Assembly (NCBI GenBank): GCA_964006375.1
Contig: OZ023265.1
Location: 112,547,084 to 112,611,083, forward strand
Origin: Tillus elongatus
Lineage: Eukaryota > Arthropoda > Insecta > Coleoptera > Cleridae
Length of the DNA stretch: 64,000 bases
Direction: 5' to 3'
The notes under the pieces are model-generated. The model was given only the letters and a program-made list of their open reading frames with translations, did not search any database and was not told the origin of the DNA. The translations under genes were made by a program, and so were the position numbers. Shown here piece by piece: positions 12,430-26,235 of the stretch; the first letter of the stretch is position 1, and each line of letters opens with the position of its first letter.

Positions 12430-13110
12430 GAGCCAAATTAGCCTCCAAAACGTCTCGATTTCTGTGAGATGATCTCAATTCAGACACGAGAAGATCCAAA
12501 TTGCCCGAAGAAAATTATTTGGACCGACGAATACATATTTACCAGGGAAGGCATTTTTAATCGGAAGAATTAACAATACAGGGCCGCAAAAAATCCGCAC
12601 TTGGTTAGATAAATGGCGTTTCAACAAAAATTTAACTTCAATGTCTTTCCCTGGATGATAGACGACCAAATAAGAGTCTGCTTTTACGAAGAAAATTTAA
12701 ATTCAGGTGAACATCTTAAAATATTTCGCACCAGAGTATTTCTTTTCCCCGAGGATTCAAATCTTGAAATTCCGCAAGATTGTGGTATCATATAGATGGT
12801 TCACAAGCCCACTGCACCAATAAAGTTACAAATGAACTTTCGCACATCGTTAGATTCCCCGATCAGGTCCTTGGGTTTGGCCAGCGAGGTCGCCAGATCG
12901 CAGCCCACTTGACTCTTATCTTTGGGGTAGGATAAAATAAATTGTTTACCTCACGCCTATTAATATCAAGGAAAAGCTTTAGAATAGAGTGAGGAGTGCA
13001 TTCCTGTCTCTAGACGCCTGTGATATAGAAGCAGCAACAACACCCCAAGTTCTGACACAAGTCCTAGGACGTTTGAGAGTTGAAGGGGTACGTCTTAAAC
13101 AAGTTAGTTA
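12430..13110 (+). pseudogene. IS630/mariner-like transposase relic
   Basis: Decayed DDE/D transposase. Fragments in several frames give the first catalytic motif IIWTDEYIFTREGIFN (about 12,520), the block HLVRxMAFQQKFNFNVFP (about 12,600-12,655), a QDxWYHxDGSQAH-like block (about 12,775-12,810) with the second Asp, an RGRQIA block before the third-Asp region (about 12,885), and RVRSAFLSLDACDIEAA (about 12,987-13,040) as the C-terminal part. The order matches the DUF4817-associated transposases better preserved at 49.8 and 53.4 kb. The SPDLTPxDF region is rearranged, so the third Asp is lost. No inverted ends were identified. Confidence 0.65.
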
Positions 13111-13159
13111 TTGGCCTTTACTTTTGTGTTTATTTTCTTTATGTTATTTTATTTTAGAA

Positions 13160-14325
<1,166 letters not shown>

Positions 14326-14844
14326 TCCCAATAGTGTGTAACTACTCTATATATCCCCTACCCTAAGAGCGATTCGAAAAAAAAATTAAGAAAATTTTCT
14401 TCCGATTATCTAGGCTTATCGGTAAAAAACATTTAGCTTTGTGGAACTTCCAGTTACACCAGAAGTAGCTCTTAACTTGGTTATTTCAAATAGCATGTTA
14501 TAATTTTTCTTACATTGTTAAATTGAAAAATATCTATCTATGACTTTGTGTATCATTCCCTATAGCTATCATTGATAATTTTAAAAATATTACGACTTCC
14601 TCTTTTTAGCTCCAATTAATATGTTATTTCAAACGTATGCTATGGGCAGAGTTTTGAGCTTTGGTCTCTTAAATTTGAAATATCAATCGACGACATTAAA
14701 TTTTTTTAAATAAATAAAGAACAAATTATCATCTTTGTACACGATGTATTTTTTTATTACAACATATCTAAGTTTAAAGTGGCATACCTTGTGTTTTTCA
14801 AATAGAACACCTATTTTTTATGGATTGGTCAGGTAAACTATTAT

Positions 14845-14845
<1 letters not shown>

Positions 14846-14939
<94 letters not shown>
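14846..14939. repeat. (TA)n array
   Basis: About 46 TA units where the left arm of the 14,330 element stops and a minus-oriented family A fragment (GTATCCAACCGATAACTCA) begins. Confidence 0.95.
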
Positions 14940-14942
<3 letters not shown>

Positions 14943-15189
14943 TGTATGTATCCAACCGATAACTCAGGAATTACTCTTATTTTGCTAATGGCTTGGATGA
15001 GTTCGTTAGATAGTTTTGACACTCACATACTTTCAGAAAAAATTCAAAAAACTGTTTAAAAACGCAATATATTTTAAATGACTAAGAGTATGAAACTAAA
15101 GCTTTACGCTTTAGCTATCGTATCAGTTGTCCTCTCTACCAAATTTGAACTTAATCGGTTCAGTAAATTCTGAGTTATAACTAAATAAA

Positions 15190-15720
15190 AATAAATAATT
15201 TACGATATAACCTAAAATTGGCTCTGAATAGGTGTCTATAGTGTTAGACAAGGTCAGACAGATATATCAGGGTTACCCTGCTATTGGAAACAAGTGCTGC
15301 AAATTAAACTTCAAACGAACAGGCTACATATGTTACCATAAACAATCAGCGGGGTTGTCATTTGCCAAAAGTGTCATCTAAATTTTAAGATGTGAGAAAA
15401 ATATATAGTAATAAATAAAAACTTTAATGAAAGTGATTCAATTTGTTTAAAGGCAATGTAGCTACGTTTTGTTATGTATAAATATTAAGCTTCCAATTCT
15501 TCAAGGTATTTAAAACCCATCGCCCTTTCCTAGTTAAATCTGTCAACGCCATTTAGCTATTTGCCATTATCATTTGTTATTTTACAAACTGTCAGTGGGA
15601 GGAGTCGAATTCTAGGTTATCTTCTTCTTCTTCTTTGTTGACATACGTCATAAACAAATAATAAGACTCAGCTAATACCTTAGAATCTGAGAATAAAGTA
15701 CTTATTGTTTAGTTTTAGTT
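15190..15720 (-). repeat. repeat family R, inverted copy
   Basis: Reverse complement of 3,020-3,540 with substitutions. Shared blocks include AGACAAGGTCAGACAGATA and AACTTCAAACGAACAG. Confidence 0.65.
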
Positions 15721-15975
15721 TTTAGTGAATTTTCATTATTACTCACTCTTCATGTCGTATATGAAAAATTTTAGGTAAATAAAACTACATAATATCATGC
15801 AGTAGTTTAATCTATATCTATAAACATATGTTCAGTGTAAATTATTAAAATTTTAATTTCAAAATTTTTTTTTGTTAATTAATAGAAAGGTATCGATGGT
15901 AAGACTTTTGGAACATTTCTTCAAATGAGCGCGATTGAGGACCCCTGGAACCCATTTCCAGGGTTAGCTGAAATG

Positions 15976-15979
15976 TATA

Positions 15980-16065
<86 letters not shown>

Positions 16066-16076
16066 CATATATATGT
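15976..16076. repeat. (TA)n array
   Basis: First of two arrays in the duplicated family A copy. Confidence 0.95.
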
Positions 16077-16195
16077 ATCCAACCCATAACTCAAAAAATA
16101 CTTCAGTGATTTGGACTAAATTTTGGGATTATCTTCATATTGTTAATGGCTTAGATGAGTTCGTGCATCAGATCTTAACGCCATATTTTCCATGA

Positions 16196-16198
<3 letters not shown>

Positions 16199-16273
<75 letters not shown>

Positions 16274-16276
16274 TAT
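16199..16276. repeat. (TA)n array
   Basis: Second array, part of the duplicated unit. Confidence 0.95.
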
Positions 16277-16562
16277 GTATCCAACCCATAACTCAAAAAA
16301 TACTTCAGTGATTTGGACTAAATTTTGGGATTATCTTCATATTGTTAATGGCTTAGATGAGTTCGTGCATCAGATCTTAACGCCATATTTTCCATGAAAA
16401 AAACTTAAAAAATATTTTTTTAACGCAATATCTTTAAAATCTAATAAGCAATTGAAACGAAAGATAACAGTTTAAAAGAAGATAGATAGACGTCAAATGT
16501 ACCAACTTCCAAGTTTTTTGGTCAAACGAAAATTGAGATATTCGAAACTAAAAACAAAAAAC

Positions 16563-17540
16563 TTCGGGACGCAGCAAGTGCGTTATAGTAGTGAATTTTC
16601 ATAAGAATTGTACACTATTTGTAAGATATACTATTAAAACTAATCCTTTAATTTAAATGGACCTTTGAGATCGGTTTTAGAGTCCTAGTTAGCAATTATT
16701 TAAAAAAAAATATTTTATATAGAGCTACAAAATTAAAGTTTGGTCTTAGATATAATCTGTAAATACTGCAAGTGTCTATAAAATTGTGTTACAAATTTTA
16801 TTAAAGTTACAAAAGTTTTTCTAAAAAAATTAATTATTTACAAAGGGAATGTACCTGTCAAATTATAAATATGGAAGGTATTTTTCCTTATAAATTGCTT
16901 GGATCGTTTTGTTTTAGACAACCCATCCAGTTTTTGCAAACAAAGTTTTTTTAAAACAATTTGTAGTTATCCGCAAAGCTCATTATATTATTTTTCTTGC
17001 ATTTTTTACCCACGTGCGTTTCCGAGGTGTTACTATGGTTCAAGATTGAAGATGCTGGCTTAATGCGAAATTTATTGAGCTATCGGATTTGAAATATTTT
17101 TATGAACATTTTCTACCATAACATAAAACACTTTTTTGTTGTTTATTGTTTGCAAAAACTGGATGGGTTGACTGAAACAAAACCATCCAAGCAATTAATA
17201 AGGAAAAATACCTGCCATATTTATAATTTGACAGGTACATTCCCTTTGCAAATAATTAATTTTTTTCTGAAAAACGTTTGTAACTTTAATGAAATTTGTA
17301 ACACAATTTTTTTAAAGGCACTTGCACTACTTACATATTTTATCTAAGACTAAATTTTAATTTTTTATCTCCATATAAAATATAAATTTTTTCAAACAAT
17401 CGCGAACTGGGATTCTAAAACCGATCTCCGAGGTCCATTTAAAATTAAATAATTAGTTGTAATAATATATCGTACTAATAGTGTACAATTCTTTAAAAAT
17501 TTACTACTATAACGCACTTGCTGCGTCCCGAACCTTTTTT
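16563..17540. mobile_element. foldback element with family A ends on both sides
   Basis: The left end CGGGACGCAGCAAGTGCG (16,563) and right end CGCACTTGCTGCGTCCCG (about 17,523-17,540) are inverted copies of the family A 5' terminus. The arms remain complementary for about 385 bp (16,563-16,945 with 17,145-17,540). An unpaired centre of about 200 bp separates them. No ORF above noise. It lies inside the 14,330-18,265 element. Confidence 0.82.
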
Positions 17541-18269
17541 TAATTAAATAACTCAAAAGCTCAAATATAAGACTTGGCTCGAACACCTGAAAATTTAAAA
17601 TAATTATAGTTTTGGTAAGGTGAGGTTTATCTGTCATCTCATAATAAATATTAGTTGTTCCATTCTTTGTGCCTTCCGTTTCTGAGAGAATACAGTTTTT
17701 ACAAGCAAAAGTAAAACAAACCACTCGAAAACTATCAGCTATAGCTATAAAGAAAGCTATACTACGTCGATGTAAAATTTAATGGTCTACCTGACCAATC
17801 CATTAAAAATGGTGTGTTCTATTTGAAAAACACAAGTTGCGCTACTTTAAAGTTAGATATGTTGTAACCCAAAAAATACACCCTGTACAATAAGAATAAA
17901 CTATTCTTTAACTATTCCAAAGAACTGAATGTCGTCTATTAATATTTCGAATTTGAGGCAGCCAGATTCAAAACTCAGGCAACGACATGCGTTTGAAGTA
18001 GCATATAAATCGCAGCAAAAAAAAATATTTTCACAAATATCAAAGATAGCTATAGGAAATGATACACAGTAACTCTTATTTTTCGATCTGTATCTAAAAA
18101 TATAATAAAAATATAACATTATATTTGAAACAGCGAAGTTGAGAGTGACCTCTGGTGTAACCGGATATAGCCTAGCTAATCGCAAGTAAATTTTGTCCAA
18201 AGGTTTTTTCAGGTAGCTCTTAGGGTAAGGGATACATCGACGAATTACACACTATTCAGACCACCCCTA

Positions 18270-18990
18270 TATTTGATAGATTATTGACTATCTATAGATA
18301 CGCTGGTTTTTGTGCAGGTTACTTACTAAATATTCAACGTTGCTACTGGTAATCTACGTGAATAAAATCTAAAACAAAAATAAAAAGTAAATGATGTATA
18401 TAAAAATAATTGGTAAACTTCGCCACATTTAGAAAGTGTCCACTACTCTGAGATTTACTCTGGCAACAGTGAATTTTTGAATAGCTTACAGATCACTTAT
18501 CTTACCTTTGGTTGCAGCTGGGCATACTTTTTATAATTTTGGATATGGAAAATTCAGGTTAATAGATAATCAGTGAAATACAATGTTAGAATAGAATAGA
18601 ATAAATAGAACGTCTAACTCGCCAAAGAAGTCAAGTTTTGTGTACAGTTAGGGTGTACGATAACTGTTTTCAAATTATTTTTTCCGGGGTCACATTCAAC
18701 GTCTTTAAAAGCCCAATTCACAACATTTATATTTTTAGGCGATGCTCACAGGGCAACAATCCAAAGTGTTTTTTTTATGAAAACTCCTAAATGTTATTTA
18801 TGCTATTAAATGTCGGGATAAAATAAAATAAATCACAATAGGCTCACTATACCTTCTACGAAAATTCGCTAATAGATCATCTTTAAGCTAAACTTGCAAC
18901 CAAAGCTTCACCAAGGCCAAAGCTTTAAAATACCATTCAAGAAACCATATAATTTATCAGCATATTTGTGCTACATTTGTAGATAAATGT
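18270..18990. other. no recognisable feature
   Basis: No gene or repeat supported. Confidence 0.5.
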
Positions 18991-19122
18991 AAAAAAAGCC
19001 TGGACGCAGCAAGTGCGTTATGGTAGTGAATTTTCATAGAAATGGTCTGGCACAAAATATTTTATTATAACTTTTTTTCTTGTACCATAAAAATCTAAAT
19101 TTTGATGTATAGTTTACTTTCT

Positions 19123-19815
<693 letters not shown>

Positions 19816-20174
19816 TTTTTATATCGTAAACCTACCTACCAAATTCAGTTATCATAGCTTTTTTTTATTTTTTGAGTAAAAATTTTTTTTCGAATAAAAA
19901 CTCAAAATTTTCCAGGAAAACCTCGTCCGATTTTCCTGACTAACAAACTTATCCAAGCCATTTACAAAAGGAAGGTACATGCGAAATTTTACTAAAATCG
20001 GCTTATTATTTTTTGAGTTATTGGTGTGATATATATATAAACTTATAAAAATTGAAACTGACTCCCGATATGGGTTCTGGGGGTCCTAGTTCGCGGTCAT
20101 TTGCAAAAACTTTTTAAAAATTCAAAAGTCGGGATCTCCCCATGAGTGAATTTTTTCTACGAAAATTCACAAAT

Positions 20175-20785
20175 AGAAACACAAAATTAAACCATGTTTC
20201 GAACTGTTTTGATGACTCCTGAATTGACATTTCACAACTAAACATAGCAAGCGTAATGCCCTGTAGGTTAGGACAGCATCGATAGCACGTATGTATGTAT
20301 ATATGACAAGCATGGGCAGAACAGCACAACTTTTGATCTCAGAAATAGATGCAAAAACACACAGAAGCTCACGTAGTAAACAAATTTATATACAAGCATC
20401 ACTGAGGACACCTTCGTCTTTTTCTGTTTCTCAACAATATCGGAGGAGTTTATGAATTTCAGATCCAGACTTCCGATATAAAAATATTTCACGTTTCACC
20501 GTTAGTGTGTGTAGTCCTGGAAGAAATGTCTTGTGCACATCGAAAGTTTAGCTTGCGTTGTAATTTCTTAGGTAAATCGTATAGAGTCGGCTAAAAATAT
20601 TATAGGTGGGTATTCATTTAAATATTGTTGGTAATAAGATTTCAGTCAATTTAAATTTTATTGGCTGTGGTTGCTCTCAGACGCCAAACGCGCTTCGATC
20701 TAACTCTGTTTATTGGGGACCTTAAGCAATGTAGTAGCAATGATGGGGACGCTAGCGCCAGGCAAGTAGGCCACACCAGGCCCTT
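20175..20785. other. no recognisable feature
   Basis: No supportable gene. A moderately GC-rich patch lies near 20,740-20,780. Confidence 0.5.
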
Positions 20786-20789
20786 TTAG

Positions 20790-21480
<691 letters not shown>

Positions 21481-21514
21481 CTAATTTTCTATTTTTACTA
21501 AAATATTTCCAGAG

Positions 21515-21660
21515 ATGAGGCAACACAAAAAATAATTACTATACTGCTTGAAGCTGTACACAAGCCAGAGTTGAAAGATTTAATAAACGAATTTGAAAAT
21601 AAATTGAAACATTTAGACAAAAACATAGCTGTTCAAGCTTTAAAAGATATTGATGTGTAA
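21515..21660 (+). pseudogene. short Maverick-linked coding remnant
   Basis: An open stretch reading ILLEAVHKPELKDLINEF ends at a stop near 21,660, upstream of and in the same direction as the integrase. It may be the N-terminal part of the integrase gene or a separate small gene. I do not recognise it. Confidence 0.4.
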
Positions 21661-21725
21661 AAGAATAACAAGTTGAAGAAGAATCTGGGTGAGATAGACA
21701 ACAAACTAAAAGATTTACATGATAA

Positions 21726-22746
21726 GTGGATACTTTTAAATCCAACATCACCATGAGGCGCAAAACAGTGAAACCATCGGATGCTAAAAAAAAATCCAAC
21801 ATCACCATGAGGCGCAAAACAGTGAAACCATCGGATGCTAAAAAACAAGTAATAAATGAGCTGTACACACCAGCAAGAACCAATTTTAACCGTAGACGTA
21901 CAATAATAAAATATTTGAACGACTTGTGGCAGATTGGTATAGCTGAATTTAGAGACTATCATCGAGAAAACTCTGGTTACAAGTACATTTTAGTGGTTAT
22001 CAATTCTTTTTTAAAATATGTGTGGACTCGCCCACTTAAATCTAAAAATGCTGAAGCGGTGACTAAAGCTATAGCTGATATTTTAGCTAATAGTACAGCG
22101 CCCTCTAACATCCAGTCTGATCTTGGCCACGAATTTTATAACTCTAGATTTAACGCCTTAATAAAAATACAACATTAATCACTACAGCACTTATAGTGTG
22201 AAGAGGCTGCAATGGTGGAAAGAGTGATACGTACCTTAAAAGAAAAGATATATAAAAATTTAACTTATTTGGCTCCTACAAATAGGTCAATACACTACCT
22301 GATATCACAGCTGCCTATAACGCTACTGTTCATCTAACAACTGGTATAAAACCTCAAGATGTTAATAAAAAAAAGAGCAAGCTATTCTTAAACAAATCTA
22401 CTCAAACATTAAAGTGTTTAACAAAAATAAATTTAAAGTGGGCGATGTTGTACGTATAAGTAAAGCAAAAGCTCAATTTGAAAAGGGTTATACACCTCGT
22501 TGGTCAACAGAGTTATTCAAAAATGTTGGTGTATATTTCACAAATCCAGTAACATACCTTCTTAATGACATGCAGCGAAAACCGATCAGGGGAGGGTTCT
22601 ACGAGGAAGAATTACAAAAGACCAAACAAACAGACATCTATCTGGCAGAAAGAATCTTGAGAAAGAAAGGCAAGAACCTCTATGTAAAATGGTTGGGTTT
22701 TGATAAATCTCATAATTCTTGTATAAATTCAGATGATATTAAATAA
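21726..22746 (+). pseudogene. Maverick-type integrase with C-terminal chromodomain
   Basis: Integrase that would insert the element's DNA. The core reads RDYHRENSGYKYILVVINS (about 21,950-22,005), LKSKNAEAVTKAIADILA (about 22,036-22,090), the second catalytic Asp in IQSDLGHEFYN (about 22,111-22,143) and the third-acid motif MVERVIRTLKEK (about 22,212-22,247). Where relatives have the first catalytic Asp (WQIDLAE) this copy has WQIGIAEF, so that residue is Gly. Stops and frameshifts lie between about 22,178 and 22,414. The open tail 22,414-22,746 has an SH3-like GDVVRISKAKAQFEKGYTP and a chromodomain, AERILRKKGKNLYVKWLGF. An 18-codon tandem duplication sits near its start (21,741-21,848). Confidence 0.85.
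21741..21848 (+). repeat. 54-bp in-frame tandem duplication
   Basis: Two essentially identical 54-bp units (TCCAACATCACCATGAGG starts at 21,741 and 21,795) encode an 18-residue repeat, NITMRRKTVKPSDAKK in each. Confidence 0.92.
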
Positions 22747-22840
22747 GCTTATATTTTATGTATTAATTTACTTAGAATAAAATATAATTCCTTAATAAAA
22801 TTTATGTTTTTATTTTCCCATATGACTAATACAATTAAAA

Positions 22841-23721
22841 ATTACGGCGTAAATCAATAATATCCTGAATAAGCTTCTCCTGCGGTACATCTGCTATATG
22901 TATGTTGTTTCTATTAGCCTTAAGGTATTGCACTTCGGTCTTTATTCTGTTTACAGAATTTGGATCATACAACATGTTTAGGATTACTTCGGCATCAGGA
23001 TATTTATTTTTAAAGTTCTTGACATCTCTTCGAAAACTTTTCTTTTGCGTTCTTACAATATAATTTGGCTAGGTGGCGTCTTTCTCATTTCTTGCAAGTA
23101 AACCAAACAAACTTATTTTTCCTGGGTTACTAGGCTTTGGGGATATATCTTCAAGACGTTCTGTGACTTTAGCATTTATTTCTCGCATACGCTGCACTTC
23201 ATCATCTATGTTCATTAATTTCACATAAATTTCTTTAAGGCTATCTTTGTATTTTTGATTAAATTCGCTTACGAAAGAAACAAAAATAATTTGGTTGCAT
23301 TTTTCATAAAAATTATTGGATATCCAACAGACCAAATTCAGAATCAAATCTTTGCAAACATATGTACCACATATCCAGTCGTTTACAGTCTGAGCTCCAC
23401 CAATTTTTACCAAATATGTAGCAGTTGTAAGTACTAAGTCAACTCTTACTGCTGGAACATTTGGACAAAGGGTATTCTGATTGTCCAAATGTTCCGCCAG
23501 TTTGTTGTTGTAATAGGCAATTAACTCTTTGGTTTTCTTATTTTCCAACCAATGATACAATCTTTTCTCACCATTTTTACACCGTTTAGTTGCATTGAAA
23601 TAACCAGTACTCCAAATAGCCAATACCAGAAGTTGCCTTTAATTTGCTGGTAACACACATCACTTAATCTAACCATTTTAAACAGCAAACTGAAGCACCT
23701 CTTGTCTCTGCGACAACTCAA
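22841..23721 (-). pseudogene. KilA-N domain protein with DUF3627-like tail
   Basis: A DNA-binding protein type found in large DNA viruses and some Polintons. Reading from 23,721 downward: VRLSDVCYQQIKGNFWYW, a frameshift, then STGYFNATKRCKNG (about 23,605) and YHWLENKKTKELI, then VNDWICGTYVCKDL (about 23,360), which matches the KilA-N core (usually GTYVHPDL followed by WISPEFY). A helical stretch, DDEVQRMREINAKVTERL, follows. After a second frameshift near 23,065 the tail reads KSFRRDVKNFKNKYPDAEV and DPNSVNRIKTEVQYLKAN to a stop near 22,840, resembling the DUF3627 C-terminal domain of iridovirus and ascovirus KilA-N proteins. At least two frameshifts make it non-functional. Its position beside an integrase points to Polinton cargo rather than a separate viral insert. 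Confidence 0.75.
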
Positions 23722-23982
23722 TTTTATATGATCCTAAGAGTGCGTAAACAACAATTTATACATGCTGGCACTACCTCGGTTTTGTTTAATTAAAACTGTA
23801 CTTGTTAATATATGTTTTCACACGTCCTAATTAATTTTATTTAACTAATAAATATACAAATGTAGCTTATGTAGTTGTTTTAGGCACCACAGTTCTTATA
23901 AACTAAATATTGCAGATGGTAGCTCATTATTATTATCGTTGAAGTGGTTGTTTCCAAGAAGCATATTATCAATGGCGTCCCA

Positions 23983-24270
23983 CTAATCTTCATATGTTGT
24001 ATTTTCTATTTTTCTGAAAGACATAGAACCAAATCCGCCGGGCCTGCTTAAGAGAGCATATTGAAAACCAAAATAACGATCTTTAGATACAGGTCGAACG
24101 ATATAATCTGTGGCTGCTGTTATAGCGTCTTCAAACCATTTAAATACGTTATTAATATTTTCAGGAAGTTTAATCTTAAACAGAAGGTTCTTTGTATGTA
24201 TACCAAATTTTTGATTCACTTTAGATGACTCTTCTATAATGTTAATGTATTTCGACAAAATCTCCTCCAT
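23983..24270 (-). pseudogene. probable Maverick DNA polymerase N-terminal fragment
   Basis: Starts at a good ATG (24,268-24,270) and reads 95 codons to a stop at 23,983-23,985. Beyond the stop the same frame stays readable (WDAIDNMLLGNNHFND), so the stop looks like a disabling mutation. The stretch NVFKWFEDAITAATDYI followed by DRYFGFQYALL and GGFGSMSFRKI resembles, from memory, the N-terminal region of arthropod Maverick polymerases, a match I could not verify. The catalytic polymerase body is absent. It shares the strand with the KilA-N gene about 260 bp away. Confidence 0.5.
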
Positions 24271-24359
24271 GATGTTAACGTTAGGTCGCTCGCTTCGTTA
24301 GATATTTTGCTTTTAACTCCATATCACAAGTCACTGTTGTACGACATGTCTCTAGTTTA

Positions 24360-24600
24360 ACACAACGATACAAAATGATTTTTCGATTGCTTCTGTTGAA
24401 ACTCCGAGGCTTAATCTAAAGTAAACCCGCAAAAATCCGCCGTTTGTTTACTCGAGCTCATGCTGGCGGAAGTGAAACCGCAGCTTTTGAAACTTGTTTA
24501 CACAAAAATTTTTCTCAAGGCTAAATCTAAAGTAAAACCGCAAACATCCTGCAGTTGTTTACTACATCAACATGGGTAACATGTTGCCAAAATTGAATGC
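24360..24600. repeat. imperfect direct repeat next to Maverick genes
   Basis: AATCTAAAGTAAACCCGCAA (24,414) recurs as AATCTAAAGTAAAACCGCAA (24,525). Both are followed by a cytosine-rich word and GTTTACT. Confidence 0.6.
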
Positions 24601-25130
24601 TATTGATCAAGACGATTAAGATGGCACCAAACATACCTCTACACCGCTTAATAACAAAGTTGGTTTGCGCATGCTCTAGACACCATTTTCTAAATCTTAT
24701 TCTAGATCCAGATTAGATCTAGATCCAGATCTCGACATAGATCTTGACCCCGATCTGGATCCAGATCTAGATTACGACCGGAAACGCATCTCCCACCGGC
24801 CCCAAAGCCGCCTCCGGCGGTGTTATTGCATTCTAGTCATGGCGAGTAACATGATACCAAACACTACATCTCTACACCTACTAATAACAAAGTTGGGTTT
24901 GTCACTCTACTAAAAATCAAAATGCGGACCCTCCTACTTTGGCAGGTGGTGCCACCTGTCATTTAAAAATTTAAATTTCCCGGGTTTTTCACTTCCGGTC
25001 GGCCATGTTGGACGCCACCTTCGATAGCGTAACCCCAGGTCAGCACCCTATTGGCCCGCCGTCCAGTGACGTCACTATGTACCGGGTAGAGTTGGGTGGA
25101 GGGCCCAGAACCCCTCTTCTATACCTATTT
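24600..25130 (+). other. GC-richer flank of the Maverick with Asp-rich repeat
   Basis: Distinctly richer in G+C than its surroundings. One frame at about 24,703-24,775 reads as alternating Asp codons (DLDPDLDIDLDPDLDPD) built from GATCTNGATCC units. Two related blocks (about 24,630 and 24,865) share ACCAAACA...CTACACC...AATAACAAAGTTGG. Likely remnants of a Maverick gene and element end. No terminal inverted repeat could be confirmed. Confidence 0.45.
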
Positions 25131-25560
25131 CTATATTATTGTAACGTCTCAAGTCAGAGTGTCCGGATTTCGTTGCTTTTGGTTATCGGTTATTAGTAGA
25201 TATAAAAGGTTGCAGTTTTCACAATGCTTTTTGAGCTTTTTGTCAAACTAACGATACCGAATTAAAAAATGACGTGACACTCTTTGTTTTTGAGCAACAT
25301 GGTGATTTTGACAGTTCGTATCTATTTTATGTGATGACATAATAAAACTCTAAAAGCTAATTCTAATGGAACTTTTTCTGTAGAATTTAATGGTGCAAAT
25401 AGTTTTTCCAATTGGATAAAGATTTTGCAATACAAATCAAACACACTTTGTGTCTTTTCATGTCCTTGGATTAGGCTAGTCAAGAGCTGTATATGTATGT
25501 TTTCTATATGTGTTGATACTTTTTATGACGTTTAAGCGAAAAAAATATTTTTTTTGCCTG
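25131..25560. other. no recognisable feature
   Basis: No supportable gene or repeat. Confidence 0.5.
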
Positions 25561-25659
25561 TCACGCTTCCACACGTGACAATGTGGAAGTATGACATCGG
25601 TGACAAAAATTTCAAATTTTCTTTTGTTTAAACATCACAAAAAGTGTCAAAATATTTAC

Positions 25660-26235
25660 AAAACATGATTTGGAAATGAATATTGTTTGTGTCTGTCGCT
25701 ATGTCAGTCTGCCGGTCTGTCGGTCTGTACGTCTAGCCACGATAACTTTAGAACGAATTGTGATATCGTCTTCAAATCTGGTATGCAATTGTGCCCCTAT
25801 ACAATTTCGGTTGGTTTATTTTTGGGTAAAATCGCTCCAGGAAGTAGGGGATGAATAGGGGTGTTTGGTGAAAATTGTCATTTTTTCGTTAAAACTCGAG
25901 TAATATAACGTTTTAGGGTTTGTTTATTAGAAAACTGTCACTTTCGTCAAACATGTGGTATTCTGTGCTGAAATTAAATTACGAGTTGAATGTGTGGGGG
26001 TGGAATACCGGTTCTTTTGCTAAACCAAGTAGTCTCAAAACATATAGAAAACTTCATTCTGGAACGAAAATTTTTATGGCTGTCGGTCAGTCTGTAGGCT
26101 TGTACGTCTGTCTGTTAGTATCGCTTCGAATTGTTTTTGGGAAAGATCGCTTCAGAGGGCAGGGGATAAGAATGAGGGGTAATTTGGTGAACATTTACAT
26201 TTTTTCGTTAAAATATAAGGTTTCAGAAGTTTAGG
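25660..26235 (+). repeat. diverged tandem pair of a CTGTC-rich repeat
   Basis: Two units about 390 bp apart share a CTGTCGGTC word followed by TGTACGTCT, then ATCGCT(C/T)CAG, AGGGGATAAGAATGAGGGG-like words, and CATTTTTTCGTTAAAA. The first spans about 25,680-25,905 and the second about 26,075-26,215. Such CTGTCTGTC-led repeats are common in arthropod non-autonomous elements. I cannot name the family. Confidence 0.6.

Larger units (their letters stand above)
15872..16403 (-). mobile_element. family A element, minus, with internal tandem duplication
   Basis: On the minus strand the 3' hairpin region lies near 15,872-15,890, followed inward by CATCGATACC and GGGTTCCAGGGGTCC, then a TA array. The block next to the array (about 16,076-16,199) is followed by a second TA array and an apparently identical copy at about 16,274-16,397. 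Confidence 0.75.
14330..18265. mobile_element. long-inverted-repeat element with nested insertions
   Basis: The left arm (about 14,330-14,845) begins GTCCCAATAGTGTGTAA. The right arm (about 17,650-18,265) is its diverged reverse complement, ending TTACACACTATTCAGACC. Matching landmarks are CCTATAGCTATC (left) with its complement near 18,047, and ATGGATTGGTCAGGTA (left) with its complement near 17,795. The same ends bound the cleaner element at 45,501-47,200. The interior is filled by family A sequences and a further foldback. No ORF, so non-autonomous. Confidence 0.75.
21510..24300. mobile_element. decayed Maverick/Polinton segment
   Basis: An integrase with chromodomain (plus strand), a KilA-N-type gene and a probable DNA polymerase N-terminus (both minus strand) lie within 2.8 kb. 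This gene content is typical of Maverick/Polinton elements, which use a retroviral-like integrase with a protein-primed polymerase. No adenoviral-type protease, ATPase or capsid genes are recognisable, and no long terminal repeats were found, so only a fragment remains. Confidence 0.75.
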
